Below are positions 8,636 through 17,024 of a stretch of DNA of 64,000 nucleotides, in pieces; the first letter of the stretch is position 1; each line of letters begins with the position of its first letter. This DNA is from DASSJM01 sp036280655 (GTDB lineage Bacteria; Actinomycetota; UBA4738; HRBIN12). The notes under the pieces were generated by a model that was given only the letters and a program-made list of their open reading frames with translations, was not told the DNA's origin and did not search any database. Made by a program: the position numbers and the translations under genes. The stretch is taken from the NCBI GenBank assembly GCA_036280655.1, contig DASUQI010000037.1:1-64000 (forward strand), given 5' to 3'.

Positions 8636-10320
8636 CTGATCACCCTCGCGATCTCCTCGATCGAGGTCAGGCCGGACGCGGCCTTCTCGAGGCCGTCGTC
8701 TCGCAGCGTCTTCATGCCCTGTTCGACGGCGACCGCCTTCACCGCGTCCGAGGGCGCACGGTCGACCGTCAGCCGTTCGATCTCCTCGGTCATCTGCAGC
8801 ACCTCGTACAGCCCGATCCGGCCGCGGTAGCCGGTGTTCGAGCAGGCCCCGCAGCCCGACGGCCGGAACAGCTCGCCGAGATCCGGGATCCGCGATCCCG
8901 CGTAGCCGGCCTCGAGCAGCTCGCCCGGATCGGGTGCGTACGCCTTCTTGCACCTCTCGCAGAGCTTGCGGGCGAGCCGCTGCGCGACGATGCAGTCGAT
9001 CGCAGATCCGACGAGGAACGTCTCGACCTCCATCTCGATCAGGCGCGTGATCGCCGACGGGGCGTCGTTCGTGTGGAGCGAGGAAAGGACGAGGTGGCCG
9101 GTGAGGGCCGACTCCACCGCGATCATCGCCGTCTCACGGTCGCGGATCTCACCGATCAGGATGATGTCGGGGTCGGCGCGAAGGATCGAGCGGAGGGCCG
9201 ACGCGAACGTGAGCCCCGCCTTCGGGTTCACCTGGATCTGGTTGACGCCCGGCAGCCGGTACTCGACCGGGTCCTCGACCGTCACGATGTGGCGGTCCGC
9301 CTGGTTCACGATGTTCAAGGTCGCGTACAGGGTGGTGGACTTCCCCGATCCGGTCGGCCCGGTGACCAGGATCGCGCCGTACGGCTTCCGGAACGAGTCC
9401 TCGTAGCGGTCGAACGAGTCCGGCTGGAAGCCGAGCTCGGACAGCTGGAGCATCGCGTTGCTCTTGTCCAGGATGCGGATCACGATCTTCTCCCCGTGCA
9501 CCGTGGGCAGCGTCGCCAGCCGAAGATCAAGGCTCCGGTTGTTCACGCGGAGCGACACGCGGCCGTCCTGGGGGACGCGCTTCTCGGCGATGTTGAGGTC
9601 GCCCATGACCTTGAGCCGGCTGATGAGGCCGCCCTGGATGCTCTTCGGCGAGTGCATGACCTCGTGGAGCACGCCGTCCACGCGGAACCGGACCCGGACG
9701 TCCTTCTCCGTCGGCTCGATGTGCACGTCGGAGGCGCGGTCGGCGGCCGCCTGGGTCATGATCGCCTGGACGAGCTTGACGATCGGCGCGTCCTCGACCG
9801 CGGCCTCGACCTCCTGGAGCGAGACCTCCTCGTCGAGCGCCTCGGCGGCCTCGGAGGCGAGCGCCTCGACCTGATCCCCCATCCCGGAGAACTTGGCGAT
9901 CGCCTGTTCCACGTCGTTCGCCGTGGCGACGACGGGACGGACCTCGCGACCCGTGATCGTGCGGATGTCGTCGAGCGCGTACACGTTCGCCGGGTCGGAC
10001 ATCGCGACGAGGAGCTTCCCGTCGTCCTCGCCGATCGGCAGCGCGCGGTAGCGGCGGCAGAGCGCCTCGGGCAGCAGCGCCGTCGAGGCGGCGTCGATCC
10101 GATACTCGGTGAGGTCGACGAACTCGAGCCCCACCTGCTCGGCGAGCGCGCGGACGAGGTCGCGTTCGCGGATGTACCCGAGGTCGATAAGCACCCGGCC
10201 GAGCGACTTGGGGGTGTTGCGGTGCTCCTCGAGCGCACGCTGAAGATGCTCCTCGGTGATCAGGCCCTGTTCGATCAGTATCTGACCCAGCTGCTTCGGC
10301 TTGCGCTGCGTCGTCATCAT
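8632..10320 (-). CDS. pilB: Type IV pilus assembly ATPase
   Basis: 562-residue GspE/PilB extension ATPase. Residues 1 to about 150 form an MshEN-type N-terminal domain (LGQILIEQGLITEEHL and similar repeats), which in some homologues binds c-di-GMP. The ATPase has Walker A GPTGSGKSTT (321-330), Walker B DPDIILIGEIRD (383-394), the HLVLSSLHTNDA box and a C4 zinc site (Cys454, 457, 490, 493). The start is one of two adjacent Met codons. The gene follows the roadblock protein by about 30 bp and overlaps pilT. Confidence 0.96.
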   Translation of the reverse strand: MMTTQRKPKQLGQILIEQGLITEEHLQRALEEHRNTPKSLGRVLIDLGYIRERDLVRALAEQVGLEFVDLTEYRIDAASTALLPEALCRRYRALPIGEDDGKLLVAMSDPANVYALDDIRTITGREVRPVVATANDVEQAIAKFSGMGDQVEALASEAAEALDEEVSLQEVEAAVEDAPIVKLVQAIMTQAAADRASDVHIEPTEKDVRVRFRVDGVLHEVMHSPKSIQGGLISRLKVMGDLNIAEKRVPQDGRVSLRVNNRSLDLRLATLPTVHGEKIVIRILDKSNAMLQLSELGFQPDSFDRYEDSFRKPYGAILVTGPTGSGKSTTLYATLNIVNQADRHIVTVEDPVEYRLPGVNQIQVNPKAGLTFASALRSILRADPDIILIGEIRDRETAMIAVESALTGHLVLSSLHTNDAPSAITRLIEMEVETFLVGSAIDCIVAQRLARKLCERCKKAYAPDPGELLEAGYAGSRIPDLGELFRPSGCGACSNTGYRGRIGLYEVLQMTEEIERLTVDRAPSDAVKAVAVEQGMKTLRDDGLEKAASGLTSIEEIARVIR

Positions 10321-10351
10321 GCCGAGCTACGCCCTTCGGTCCCAGGGTCGC

Positions 10352-11095
10352 CTAACCATCGGCACCCTCATCGGGGTCCTGTAGGAGCCGCCCGAACTCG
10401 CGCGCGAGGGAGAAGCGGTCGACGTCGCTCCGGTCGTCCGAGAGGTCCCACAGCCCGGCATCGAGCCTGGAGGGCTCCTCGGCCGACGGCTCGGGTGGTC
10501 CGGGCGGGGGCCCCTCCCCGGGGGACGGGGCACCGGTCGGTTCCCCGGTGGTCCCGTCGGCCGGATCCGCCGCTCCCGGGGCGATCGAGCCGAGCGCCTC
10601 TGTCGGCCGCCCGGTGCCTTCGCCCGCCGAGGCCGCGCGCACGGCGGCGGCGACCGCGGCCTCGTCTCCCGCGCCGTTGACGACGGGCTCCCCCGCGGGC
10701 CGGTCGGGGTGGAGCGGCGTCCGGCGCCTCGAGGACGGGGCGGCGGGCACCACGGGTTCGTCGCCGGCCGGACGGTTGACCCGCGTCTCCTCGGCCGACA
10801 GCAGCAGCCGATCCATGTGGTCGATCACGAGCCCCGGCCGGGCGGCCGGGCCTGCGACGACGAACGCCGCGTACGGGCGACGGCGGACGTAGCACCAGGT
10901 CTCGGTCCCGAACTGCACGAAGCCGCGCTCCGGCTCCCCGACCGCGGCGAACCGGATCCACGCCGGGCGGACGCTCCCTTCGCCGTCGGGCAGGAACGAG
11001 CCGACGACCAGGCCGTCCCTGGAGAGGATGAGACAGCCGCGGACGTCGCCGACCCCGGCCGCGAGCGTGGACGCGAGACCGCTGAGTTCGTCCAT
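10352..11095 (-). CDS. Roadblock/LC7-like protein heading the pilus operon
   Basis: 247 residues. The first about 110 (MDELSGLASTLAAGVGDVRGCLILSRDGLVVG onward) resemble the Roadblock/LC7 (MglB-like) fold: N-terminal helix, then a strand with the SRDGLVV pattern. A long Pro/Gly/Glu-rich linker follows, then a short C-terminal stretch (DRFSLAREFGRLLQDPDE) that looks like a folded or binding peptide. The frame is open further upstream but that part is Arg-rich and overlaps aroE, so the Met at 11095 is taken; its Shine-Dalgarno is weak. Position directly before pilB suggests a regulator or polar scaffold of the pilus machine. No partner MglA-type GTPase is seen in the window. Confidence 0.7.
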   Translation of the reverse strand: MDELSGLASTLAAGVGDVRGCLILSRDGLVVGSFLPDGEGSVRPAWIRFAAVGEPERGFVQFGTETWCYVRRRPYAAFVVAGPAARPGLVIDHMDRLLLSAEETRVNRPAGDEPVVPAAPSSRRRTPLHPDRPAGEPVVNGAGDEAAVAAAVRAASAGEGTGRPTEALGSIAPGAADPADGTTGEPTGAPSPGEGPPPGPPEPSAEEPSRLDAGLWDLSDDRSDVDRFSLAREFGRLLQDPDEGADG

Positions 11096-11169
11096 CAAAG
11101 AGAGTGGGCTCCGACTGAACCATCGGGCCCGCCCGCGAACGTCTTGAGGACGACTGGGGGTTCGGCGGG

Positions 11170-12078
11170 TCAGGACCCCGAGCTCGAGCCTGGCTCGGCG
11201 AGCTCGGCGAGCGCCGCCGCCGACATCACGTCCAAGGGCGGCACGCGGCCGGTCCACAGCTCGAACGCGATCGCCCCCTGGTGCAGCAGGAGGCCGACGC
11301 CGCCGAACGCCGCGCACCCGGCGCGACGGGCCTCCGACAGGAGCGTCGTCGAGGCCGGCCGCGTGAGCAGATCCACGGCGAGGCCACCCGGGTCGAGCGG
11401 CGGGAGCGGCAACGGCTCCCCGCGGGCGCCGAGCGGCGTCGCGTTCACGACGAGGTTCGCCGGAACCCCGTTCGCGTCCTCGAACGCTACTCCCGACACC
11501 TTCGTCCCGAAGGGCTCCACTAGGAGTCCAACCCTTTCAGCGTGCTCCGGCCTGCGAACCGCCACCGTCAGCGCGGCGAGCCCCCGCCGCGCGAGCGCGA
11601 GCGAACAGGCGCGTGCGGCGCCGCCCGCCCCGAGCACGAGCGCCGTCCGCCCCGAGGGGTCGAACCCCGCGTCGACGTCGAGGAACCGATCGAATCCCGA
11701 GACGTCGGTGTTGTGGCCCGCGAGCCCCTCGGCGCCGACCACGATCGTGTTCACGGCCCGGAGAGCGCGCGCGTCCTCGGAGAGGTCGCCGATCAGGTCG
11801 GCGCACTCGGTCTTGTGGGGCATCGTGACGTTCGCGCCCGAGAACCCGAGCGCGGGCAGGCCGGCCAGCGCGGCCGCCACCTGCCCTGGGGGCACCGGGA
11901 ATGGCACGTAGACCCAGTCCATCCCGAGCGCCTCGAACGCCGCGTTGTGGATCGCGGGCGAGAGGCTGTGCTCGACGGGCCAGCCCATCACGCCGACCGT
12001 GTGCGTGGACCCCGCGACCCTCCCGGGCCGGCCGGGGACCTCGGTCACCGTTCGGCCCGCCCGGGGCTCATTCGCCAC
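11170..12078 (-). CDS. aroE: Shikimate dehydrogenase
   Basis: 302-residue NADP-dependent enzyme of the shikimate pathway (3-dehydroshikimate to shikimate). Substrate motif SLSPAIHN (38-45), catalytic Lys in NVTMPHK (Lys89), NTDVSGF (Asp125), and the Rossmann GAGGAARA near 151 are all present, and the C-terminal LLHQGAIAFELW segment is typical. Starts 11 bp inside the end of mltG, so the two are coupled. The mltG-aroE order is the usual actinobacterial one. Confidence 0.95.
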   Translation of the reverse strand: MANEPRAGRTVTEVPGRPGRVAGSTHTVGVMGWPVEHSLSPAIHNAAFEALGMDWVYVPFPVPPGQVAAALAGLPALGFSGANVTMPHKTECADLIGDLSEDARALRAVNTIVVGAEGLAGHNTDVSGFDRFLDVDAGFDPSGRTALVLGAGGAARACSLALARRGLAALTVAVRRPEHAERVGLLVEPFGTKVSGVAFEDANGVPANLVVNATPLGARGEPLPLPPLDPGGLAVDLLTRPASTTLLSEARRAGCAAFGGVGLLLHQGAIAFELWTGRVPPLDVMSAAALAELAEPGSSSGS

Positions 12079-13135
12079 ACATGACGCGGTTGGCCTCGTG
12101 CTCGGCCGCGTTCAGGCCGAACTCGTGATGGCCGTCCTCGCCGCACAGCACGTAGAAGAGGAACTCCGTGTCGGCCGGAGCCAGCGCCGCTTCGAGCGAC
12201 GCGCGGCCCGGGCTCGCGATCGGCGTCGGCGGCAGGCCGGGGTTGATCCTTGTGTTGTAGGGGCTGTCGAACTCGAGGTCCGAGAACGACAGCTGCCCGT
12301 CGGGCGTCGGGTCGTCGTACAGCAGCGTCGCGTCGATCCCGAGCGTCATCGGGATCGCGAGCCGGTTGTAGATCACCCCGGCGATCAGCGCGCGCTCCTC
12401 GTCGAGCGCGGCCTCCTTCTCGATCATCGAGGCGATCACCACGACCTCGTAGGGCGTGACGCCGAGCTCCTCCGCGCTGTCCCACGGCAGGCCCTCGGCC
12501 TCGACCCCGAACTGGTCGAGCAGCTCCTGGATCACGTCGCCGGGCCGGGTCTCGCCCTCGACGAACTCGTACGTCTCGGGGAACAGGAACCCCTCGGGGC
12601 TCTCGGCGTCCTTCGGCAGGTAGGGCGGGGCCGACCAGTTCCCGGACCGGACCGCCTTCATGAACCGCTTCGCCGGGATCCCGAGGGACTCCTGCACGCG
12701 TTCGGCGATCTGGGTGAGCCGGTAGCCCTCGGGGATCGTCAGCCGGACCGTCGAGACGGGTTCGGGCGGCGTCGTGAGCACCTCGAATGCCGCGTCCGGC
12801 GTCATGTTCGTCGTGAGCTCGAACGTCCCCGCGCGGAACTCGCCCTCGTCGCCGCTCCGCCGCAGGAGCCATTTCGACACGAGGCCGCACCGGACGACGC
12901 CCTGCTCGTGGAGCCCGTCGACGATCTCCGATCCGCTCTGTCCGTCACGGACCTCGAACGTGACGGGGTCCTGCGGTCCGGAGGCCTCCTGGCACCAGTC
13001 GTAGTACCGCGCCGACGCGATGCCGAGCCCCACGAGCGACAGCACCACGACGAGCGCGACCCAGCGGCCCCAGCGCGCGCTGCGTTCGACGCGACGACGT
13101 GGAGGGTTTTCCTGCCTGGGGGGAGCTTCCTGCAT
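12068..13135 (-). CDS. mltG: Endolytic peptidoglycan transglycosylase
   Basis: 355-residue YceG/MltG family protein that cleaves nascent glycan strands and terminates chain growth. Short cytoplasmic basic tail, one membrane helix (about 24-41), LysM-like subdomain, then the catalytic domain with EGFLFPETY (181-189) and the active-site Glu in ASMIEKEA (Glu239). The substrate segment YNTRINPGLPPTPI is conserved. Encoded between ruvX and aroE as in most Actinobacteria. Confidence 0.94.
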   Translation of the reverse strand: MQEAPPRQENPPRRRVERSARWGRWVALVVVLSLVGLGIASARYYDWCQEASGPQDPVTFEVRDGQSGSEIVDGLHEQGVVRCGLVSKWLLRRSGDEGEFRAGTFELTTNMTPDAAFEVLTTPPEPVSTVRLTIPEGYRLTQIAERVQESLGIPAKRFMKAVRSGNWSAPPYLPKDAESPEGFLFPETYEFVEGETRPGDVIQELLDQFGVEAEGLPWDSAEELGVTPYEVVVIASMIEKEAALDEERALIAGVIYNRLAIPMTLGIDATLLYDDPTPDGQLSFSDLEFDSPYNTRINPGLPPTPIASPGRASLEAALAPADTEFLFYVLCGEDGHHEFGLNAAEHEANRVMCGE

Positions 13136-13197
13136 CGGCTCGGCAGCATACCGGGCACCCGCGGAAAGGCCGGTTCGGAGCCGGTCAACGCGCGGCG

Positions 13198-13695
13198 TCA
13201 GACCGCGCGTTCGGCGTCGAGCCAGGCCTGCAGGATCACCGTGGCGGCCGAACGGTCGACCGCGCGCCGGCGATCGCGGCCGGTGGCGCCGGCCTCGCGC
13301 AGTGAGCGTTCGGCCTCCGACGTCGAGAGGCGCTCGTCCTGCAGGACGACGGGGACGGGGACGACGGCGCGCAGGGCGTCCGCGAAGCGCTCGGCGTGGT
13401 GTGCCCGGTCCCCGCGCTCCCCCGACAGCAGGAGCGGGTGGCCGACGACGACCGCAGTGACGGTGTGCTGGTCGACGAGCGCGGCGATCGCCTTCAGGTC
13501 CGCCGGCGCGCCCGTGCGGACCGTGCCGAGCGGGACCGCGAGTCGCCGATCGTCGTCCGAGATCGCGACGCCGATCCGCGCGTCGCCGAGGTCGAGCCCG
13601 AGGACCCGCCCCTCCCCCGGGGGGCTACCGCTCGCGCGTTCGCGCTCGCATCCGCGTGAGCGCCTTGAGCCCCCCGAGCCCCCCGCCTCAGTCAC
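13198..13695 (-). CDS. ruvX: Putative pre-16S rRNA nuclease / YqgF-type RNase H fold
   Basis: 165 residues of the YqgF/RuvX family. The RNase H-like core begins at LGLDLGDARIGVAISD with the first catalytic Asp. VVVGHPLLLSG and the LQDERLSTSEAE segment are typical. About 28 Ser/Arg-rich residues precede the core. The GTG at 13695 overlaps the alaS stop (GTGACTGA), indicating translational coupling; no better internal start is seen. Confidence 0.9.
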   Translation of the reverse strand: MTEAGGSGGSRRSRGCERERASGSPPGEGRVLGLDLGDARIGVAISDDDRRLAVPLGTVRTGAPADLKAIAALVDQHTVTAVVVGHPLLLSGERGDRAHHAERFADALRAVVPVPVVLQDERLSTSEAERSLREAGATGRDRRRAVDRSAATVILQAWLDAERAV

Positions 13696-16333
13696 CGTCG
13701 CGAAGGAGCTCCTCCAGGCGCGGCTCGATCGCCCTCAGGGCCTTCGCGAACGCCTCCCCCTTCGGGCCGCCGGAGAACGCGAGTCCGGGTTTGCCCCCAG
13801 CTCCCCCGCCCACGATCTTCGCGGCGGGGTCGAGCAGCGCGGGCGCGGTCACGCCCCGTGCCTGCAGGTTCGGCGACGCGGCGGCCACGAGCAGGGCCTT
13901 GCCGTCTTGCCCGGTCGCCAGGACGACGGCGGCGCCCTCCGGGTTCTCGAGGCGGTTCGCCACGTCCTGCGCCAGCGTCCGGAGCTCGTCGGCCGGCGCG
14001 TCGTGCTGCAGCGCGACGAGCCTCGCGCCTGCGACCACGCCGGGGTCGCTCGCCAGCTGCTCGGCGAGGCCCCGTTGCTGCTCCCGGTCCTTGCGTCCCT
14101 GCTCCGCCTCGAGCTGCTTCACGCGTTCCACGTAGTGCCGCGCGCGCTCGAGGGCGCCCTTGGGATCCGTCCCGAGGGCCTCCGCCACCGCGCGCAGCAG
14201 GTCGCGCTCGAGGATGATCTCGCGGACCGCGTCCGGGCCGACCACCGCCTCGACCCTTCGCATCCCGGCGCCGATCGAGCCCTCGTGCAGGATGTGGACG
14301 GTCCCGACCTCGCCGCTGTGGTGCACGTGTGTGCCGCCGCAGAGCTCGACCGAGTAGTCGCCCACCTCGACCACGCGGACGAAGTCGCCGTACCTCTCGC
14401 CGAACAGCGCGATCGCGCCCTGGTTCCTCGCCTCGTCGAACGTCGTCTCGTAGATCGTGACCTGGTCGTCCGAGGACGTCTTGTCGTTCGCGATCCCCTC
14501 GGCCTCCTCGAGCGCGGTCCACCCGACCGGCGCGTGGTGCGGGAAGTCGAACCGCAGCCGCCCGGGACCCACGAGCGAACCCGCCTGCCGGGCGTGCTCG
14601 CCCAGCAGATGCTTCAGCGTCCAGTGGACGATGTGGGTCGCCGTGTGCGCCCGCGCGGTCGCCTCGCGTCGCCCCGCGTCGACCTCGCCGTGGACCTCCT
14701 CACCGGCGCGGAGCTCGCCCGACTCGACGACCCCGGTGTGCACGATCACGTCGCCGGGGCCGAACTGCGCGTCGAGGACGCGGACGGTCCCCGCTTCGCC
14801 GCGGACGAGCCCCTGGTCGCCGACCTGCCCTCCCGACTCGGCGTAGAACGGCGTGCGGTCCAGGACGAACCGCACCTCGTCCCCCTCCGAGACGACGTCC
14901 TTCCTCCCGTCGTCGCCGAGCAACGCCAGTACCCGCGCGTCCGACTCGGTCGAGCCGTATCCGACGAACTCCGATTTCCCCGACTCGGCCGCGACCGCCG
15001 CGAGCTCCTCGTCCGCGCGACCCTTCCGGGCGCTCCGCTTGGCCCGCTCGCGCTGTTCGGCCATGAGCGCCTCGAAGAGGTCCTCGTCGATCTCGAGGCC
15101 GGCGTCCTCGGCGAGCTCGCGCGTGAGCTCCTTCGGGAAGCCGAACGTGTCGTGCAGCTTGAACACGACGTCGCCCGGGATCCGCGAGCCCGGTTCGGAG
15201 CGCACGACCTCGGCGTCGAACAGCGCCATCCCCTGGCGGAGCGTGCCGGCGAACCGTTCCTCCTCCGACTCCGCCACCTGCTCGACGTACGCGCGGTTCT
15301 CCACGAGCTCGGGGTACGTAGCGCCGAACATCTCGACGACACGCCCGATGATCGGAGGCGTGACATCGTGCTCGATCCCGAGGCGTCCGGCGTGCAAGAC
15401 GATCCGGCGCAGCATCCGGCGCAAGACGTACCCGCGGCCCTCGTTCGAAGGCTGGACACCGTCTGCGATGAGGAACGTCGTCGCGCGACCGTGCTCGGCC
15501 AGGATCTTCAACGACACGTCGTGGGCCGGATCGTGCCCGTGGGTCTTCCCGGAGAGCGACTCGCCGACCTCGAGCAGCGGCCGGAGCAGATCCGTCTCGA
15601 ACACGTTCTCCGCACCCTGCAGCAGCATCGCCACGCGCTCGAGCGAGGAGCCCGTGTCCACGTTCTTCGCGGGGAGCGATCCGACCACCTCGAGCCGGTC
15701 GTCGACCTGATCCTGGATGAAGACCAGGTTCCAGATCTCCATGAACCGCTCCTCGTCGACGTCGGGACCGCCCTCCGGGCCGTACTTCGGACCGCGGTCG
15801 ATGAAGATCTCGCTGCACGGCCCGCCGGGCCCGGCAGTATGCGTGTGCCAGTAGTTCGCCAACTCGCCCTCGCCATCGAGGAACCCACGCCGCACGATCC
15901 GATCCCGGGCGAGCCCGACACCATCGACCCAACCTGCGATCGCCTCGTCATCCTGCTCGAAGACGGTCACCCAGAGGAGGTCGTGGTCGATCCCCCACAC
16001 CTCGGTCACGAGCTCGTGGGCCCAACGGATCGCGTCGGTCTTGAAGTAGTCCCCGAACGAGAAGTTGCCCAGCATCTCGAAGAAGGTCTCGTGTCGCGCA
16101 TCGCGCCCCACGATCTCGATGTCCTTGGTCCGCATCACCTTCTGGCAGGTCACGGCCCGAGGGTACGGCGGGTCCGCATGGCCCAGGAAGAACGGGATGA
16201 ACTGGTTCATCCCGGCGTTCGTGAGCAGGAGCCCCGACTCGGGCGGGGGGATCAGCGATGAGGAGGGCACGACGCGGTGCTGGCGCTCCTCGAAGAAGCG
16301 CAGGAACGACGCGCGGATCTCTCGGCCTTCCAT
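13688..16333 (-). CDS. alaS: Alanyl-tRNA synthetase
   Basis: 881-residue class II synthetase charging tRNA-Ala. N-terminal catalytic domain starts MEGREIRASFLRFFEERQH with the SSSLIPP and TNAGMNQF motifs. The editing domain has HTATHIVH and CGGTHV zinc/active-site motifs, and the C-terminal DHHA1-like domain includes GGGAGGKPGLAFSGG. Full length for the family. Upstream lies a small membrane-protein gene and downstream the overlapping ruvX. Confidence 0.98.
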   Translation of the reverse strand: MEGREIRASFLRFFEERQHRVVPSSSLIPPPESGLLLTNAGMNQFIPFFLGHADPPYPRAVTCQKVMRTKDIEIVGRDARHETFFEMLGNFSFGDYFKTDAIRWAHELVTEVWGIDHDLLWVTVFEQDDEAIAGWVDGVGLARDRIVRRGFLDGEGELANYWHTHTAGPGGPCSEIFIDRGPKYGPEGGPDVDEERFMEIWNLVFIQDQVDDRLEVVGSLPAKNVDTGSSLERVAMLLQGAENVFETDLLRPLLEVGESLSGKTHGHDPAHDVSLKILAEHGRATTFLIADGVQPSNEGRGYVLRRMLRRIVLHAGRLGIEHDVTPPIIGRVVEMFGATYPELVENRAYVEQVAESEEERFAGTLRQGMALFDAEVVRSEPGSRIPGDVVFKLHDTFGFPKELTRELAEDAGLEIDEDLFEALMAEQRERAKRSARKGRADEELAAVAAESGKSEFVGYGSTESDARVLALLGDDGRKDVVSEGDEVRFVLDRTPFYAESGGQVGDQGLVRGEAGTVRVLDAQFGPGDVIVHTGVVESGELRAGEEVHGEVDAGRREATARAHTATHIVHWTLKHLLGEHARQAGSLVGPGRLRFDFPHHAPVGWTALEEAEGIANDKTSSDDQVTIYETTFDEARNQGAIALFGERYGDFVRVVEVGDYSVELCGGTHVHHSGEVGTVHILHEGSIGAGMRRVEAVVGPDAVREIILERDLLRAVAEALGTDPKGALERARHYVERVKQLEAEQGRKDREQQRGLAEQLASDPGVVAGARLVALQHDAPADELRTLAQDVANRLENPEGAAVVLATGQDGKALLVAAASPNLQARGVTAPALLDPAAKIVGGGAGGKPGLAFSGGPKGEAFAKALRAIEPRLEELLRDGD

Positions 16334-16346
16334 CGGGAAGGCGAGT

Positions 16347-16607
16347 CTACCCGGCGGGTCCCGCCCGGCCGCTCACCGGCTCCTCCTCGGACGCCAGGAG
16401 CTCCGCCTCCTTGTCGCGCATCGCCTGCTTGCCCTCGGCGATCGACTCGGAGACCAGCTTCGCGAGGTCGAGCATCCCGCCGCGAGCCTCGCGGGCGATC
16501 CGGGCGGGCGCCACCTTCTCGCGCTGGCGGCGGAGGAAGCGCGCCGACATGATCGCGGTCACCGCCCCGGCGCCGAGGCCGAGGGCGAGCCAGAACAGCC
16601 GCCTCAC
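16347..16607 (-). CDS. Small membrane-anchored hypothetical protein
   Basis: 86 residues: one N-terminal membrane helix (about 4-22) followed by a charged, probably helical cytoplasmic tail. Genes of this type sit just before alaS in many Actinobacteria. Start ATG overlaps the stop of the DUF948-like gene by four bases. The two may work together at the membrane; function unknown. Confidence 0.75.
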   Translation of the reverse strand: MRRLFWLALGLGAGAVTAIMSARFLRRQREKVAPARIAREARGGMLDLAKLVSESIAEGKQAMRDKEAELLASEEEPVSGRAGPAG

Positions 16608-16990
16608 GCGCCGGCCTTGCCTCGGCCCTTGCCGCCGAAGCGACTCGACGCTTTCCGCAGCCCCGCGCCGACCGAGATGATCTTCACGAGCGGCCCCGAC
16701 ACGGCCTGCTCCACGAGGCCGGAGATCCGGCGGAACCGTCCGACGATCTCATCGGCCACGACCAGCATCCCGTCGACCCGGTCGAGCTCGCGGTTCGTCC
16801 GCTCGACCGACCCCTTGACCTCGCGCAGTAGCGGAACGGTCTCCTCGCGCATCGCGTCGATGATCAGCTTCGTGCTCTCGAGCACGCGGAACGTGTTGAT
16901 GAGCACGATGCACAGGAACAGCACGAGCAGTCCCCAGAAGGCCGAGAGGACGATGAGGGCGACGTCTCCTCCGTCGAGCGCTGCGATCAC
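16604..16990 (-). CDS. DUF948-like membrane protein
   Basis: 128 residues. One membrane helix (about 11-31) is followed by a long amphipathic region (ESTKLIIDAMREETVPLLREVKGSVERTN) typical of DUF948 proteins, then a basic Gly/Lys tail. Probably forms a coiled coil on the cytoplasmic side. Conserved between rarA and alaS in Actinobacteria; role unknown. Confidence 0.8.
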   Translation of the reverse strand: MIAALDGGDVALIVLSAFWGLLVLFLCIVLINTFRVLESTKLIIDAMREETVPLLREVKGSVERTNRELDRVDGMLVVADEIVGRFRRISGLVEQAVSGPLVKIISVGAGLRKASSRFGGKGRGKAGA

Positions 16991-17024
16991 GGCGTGTGCC
17001 CTCCTTGCGGCTCGGGTCCGGGCA

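Noticed and set aside
11945..16261. A 1438-codon open frame on the plus strand
   Set aside because: It is antisense to aroE, mltG, ruvX and alaS, Arg/Asp/Leu-rich with no motif, and results from GC-rich third positions of the real genes.
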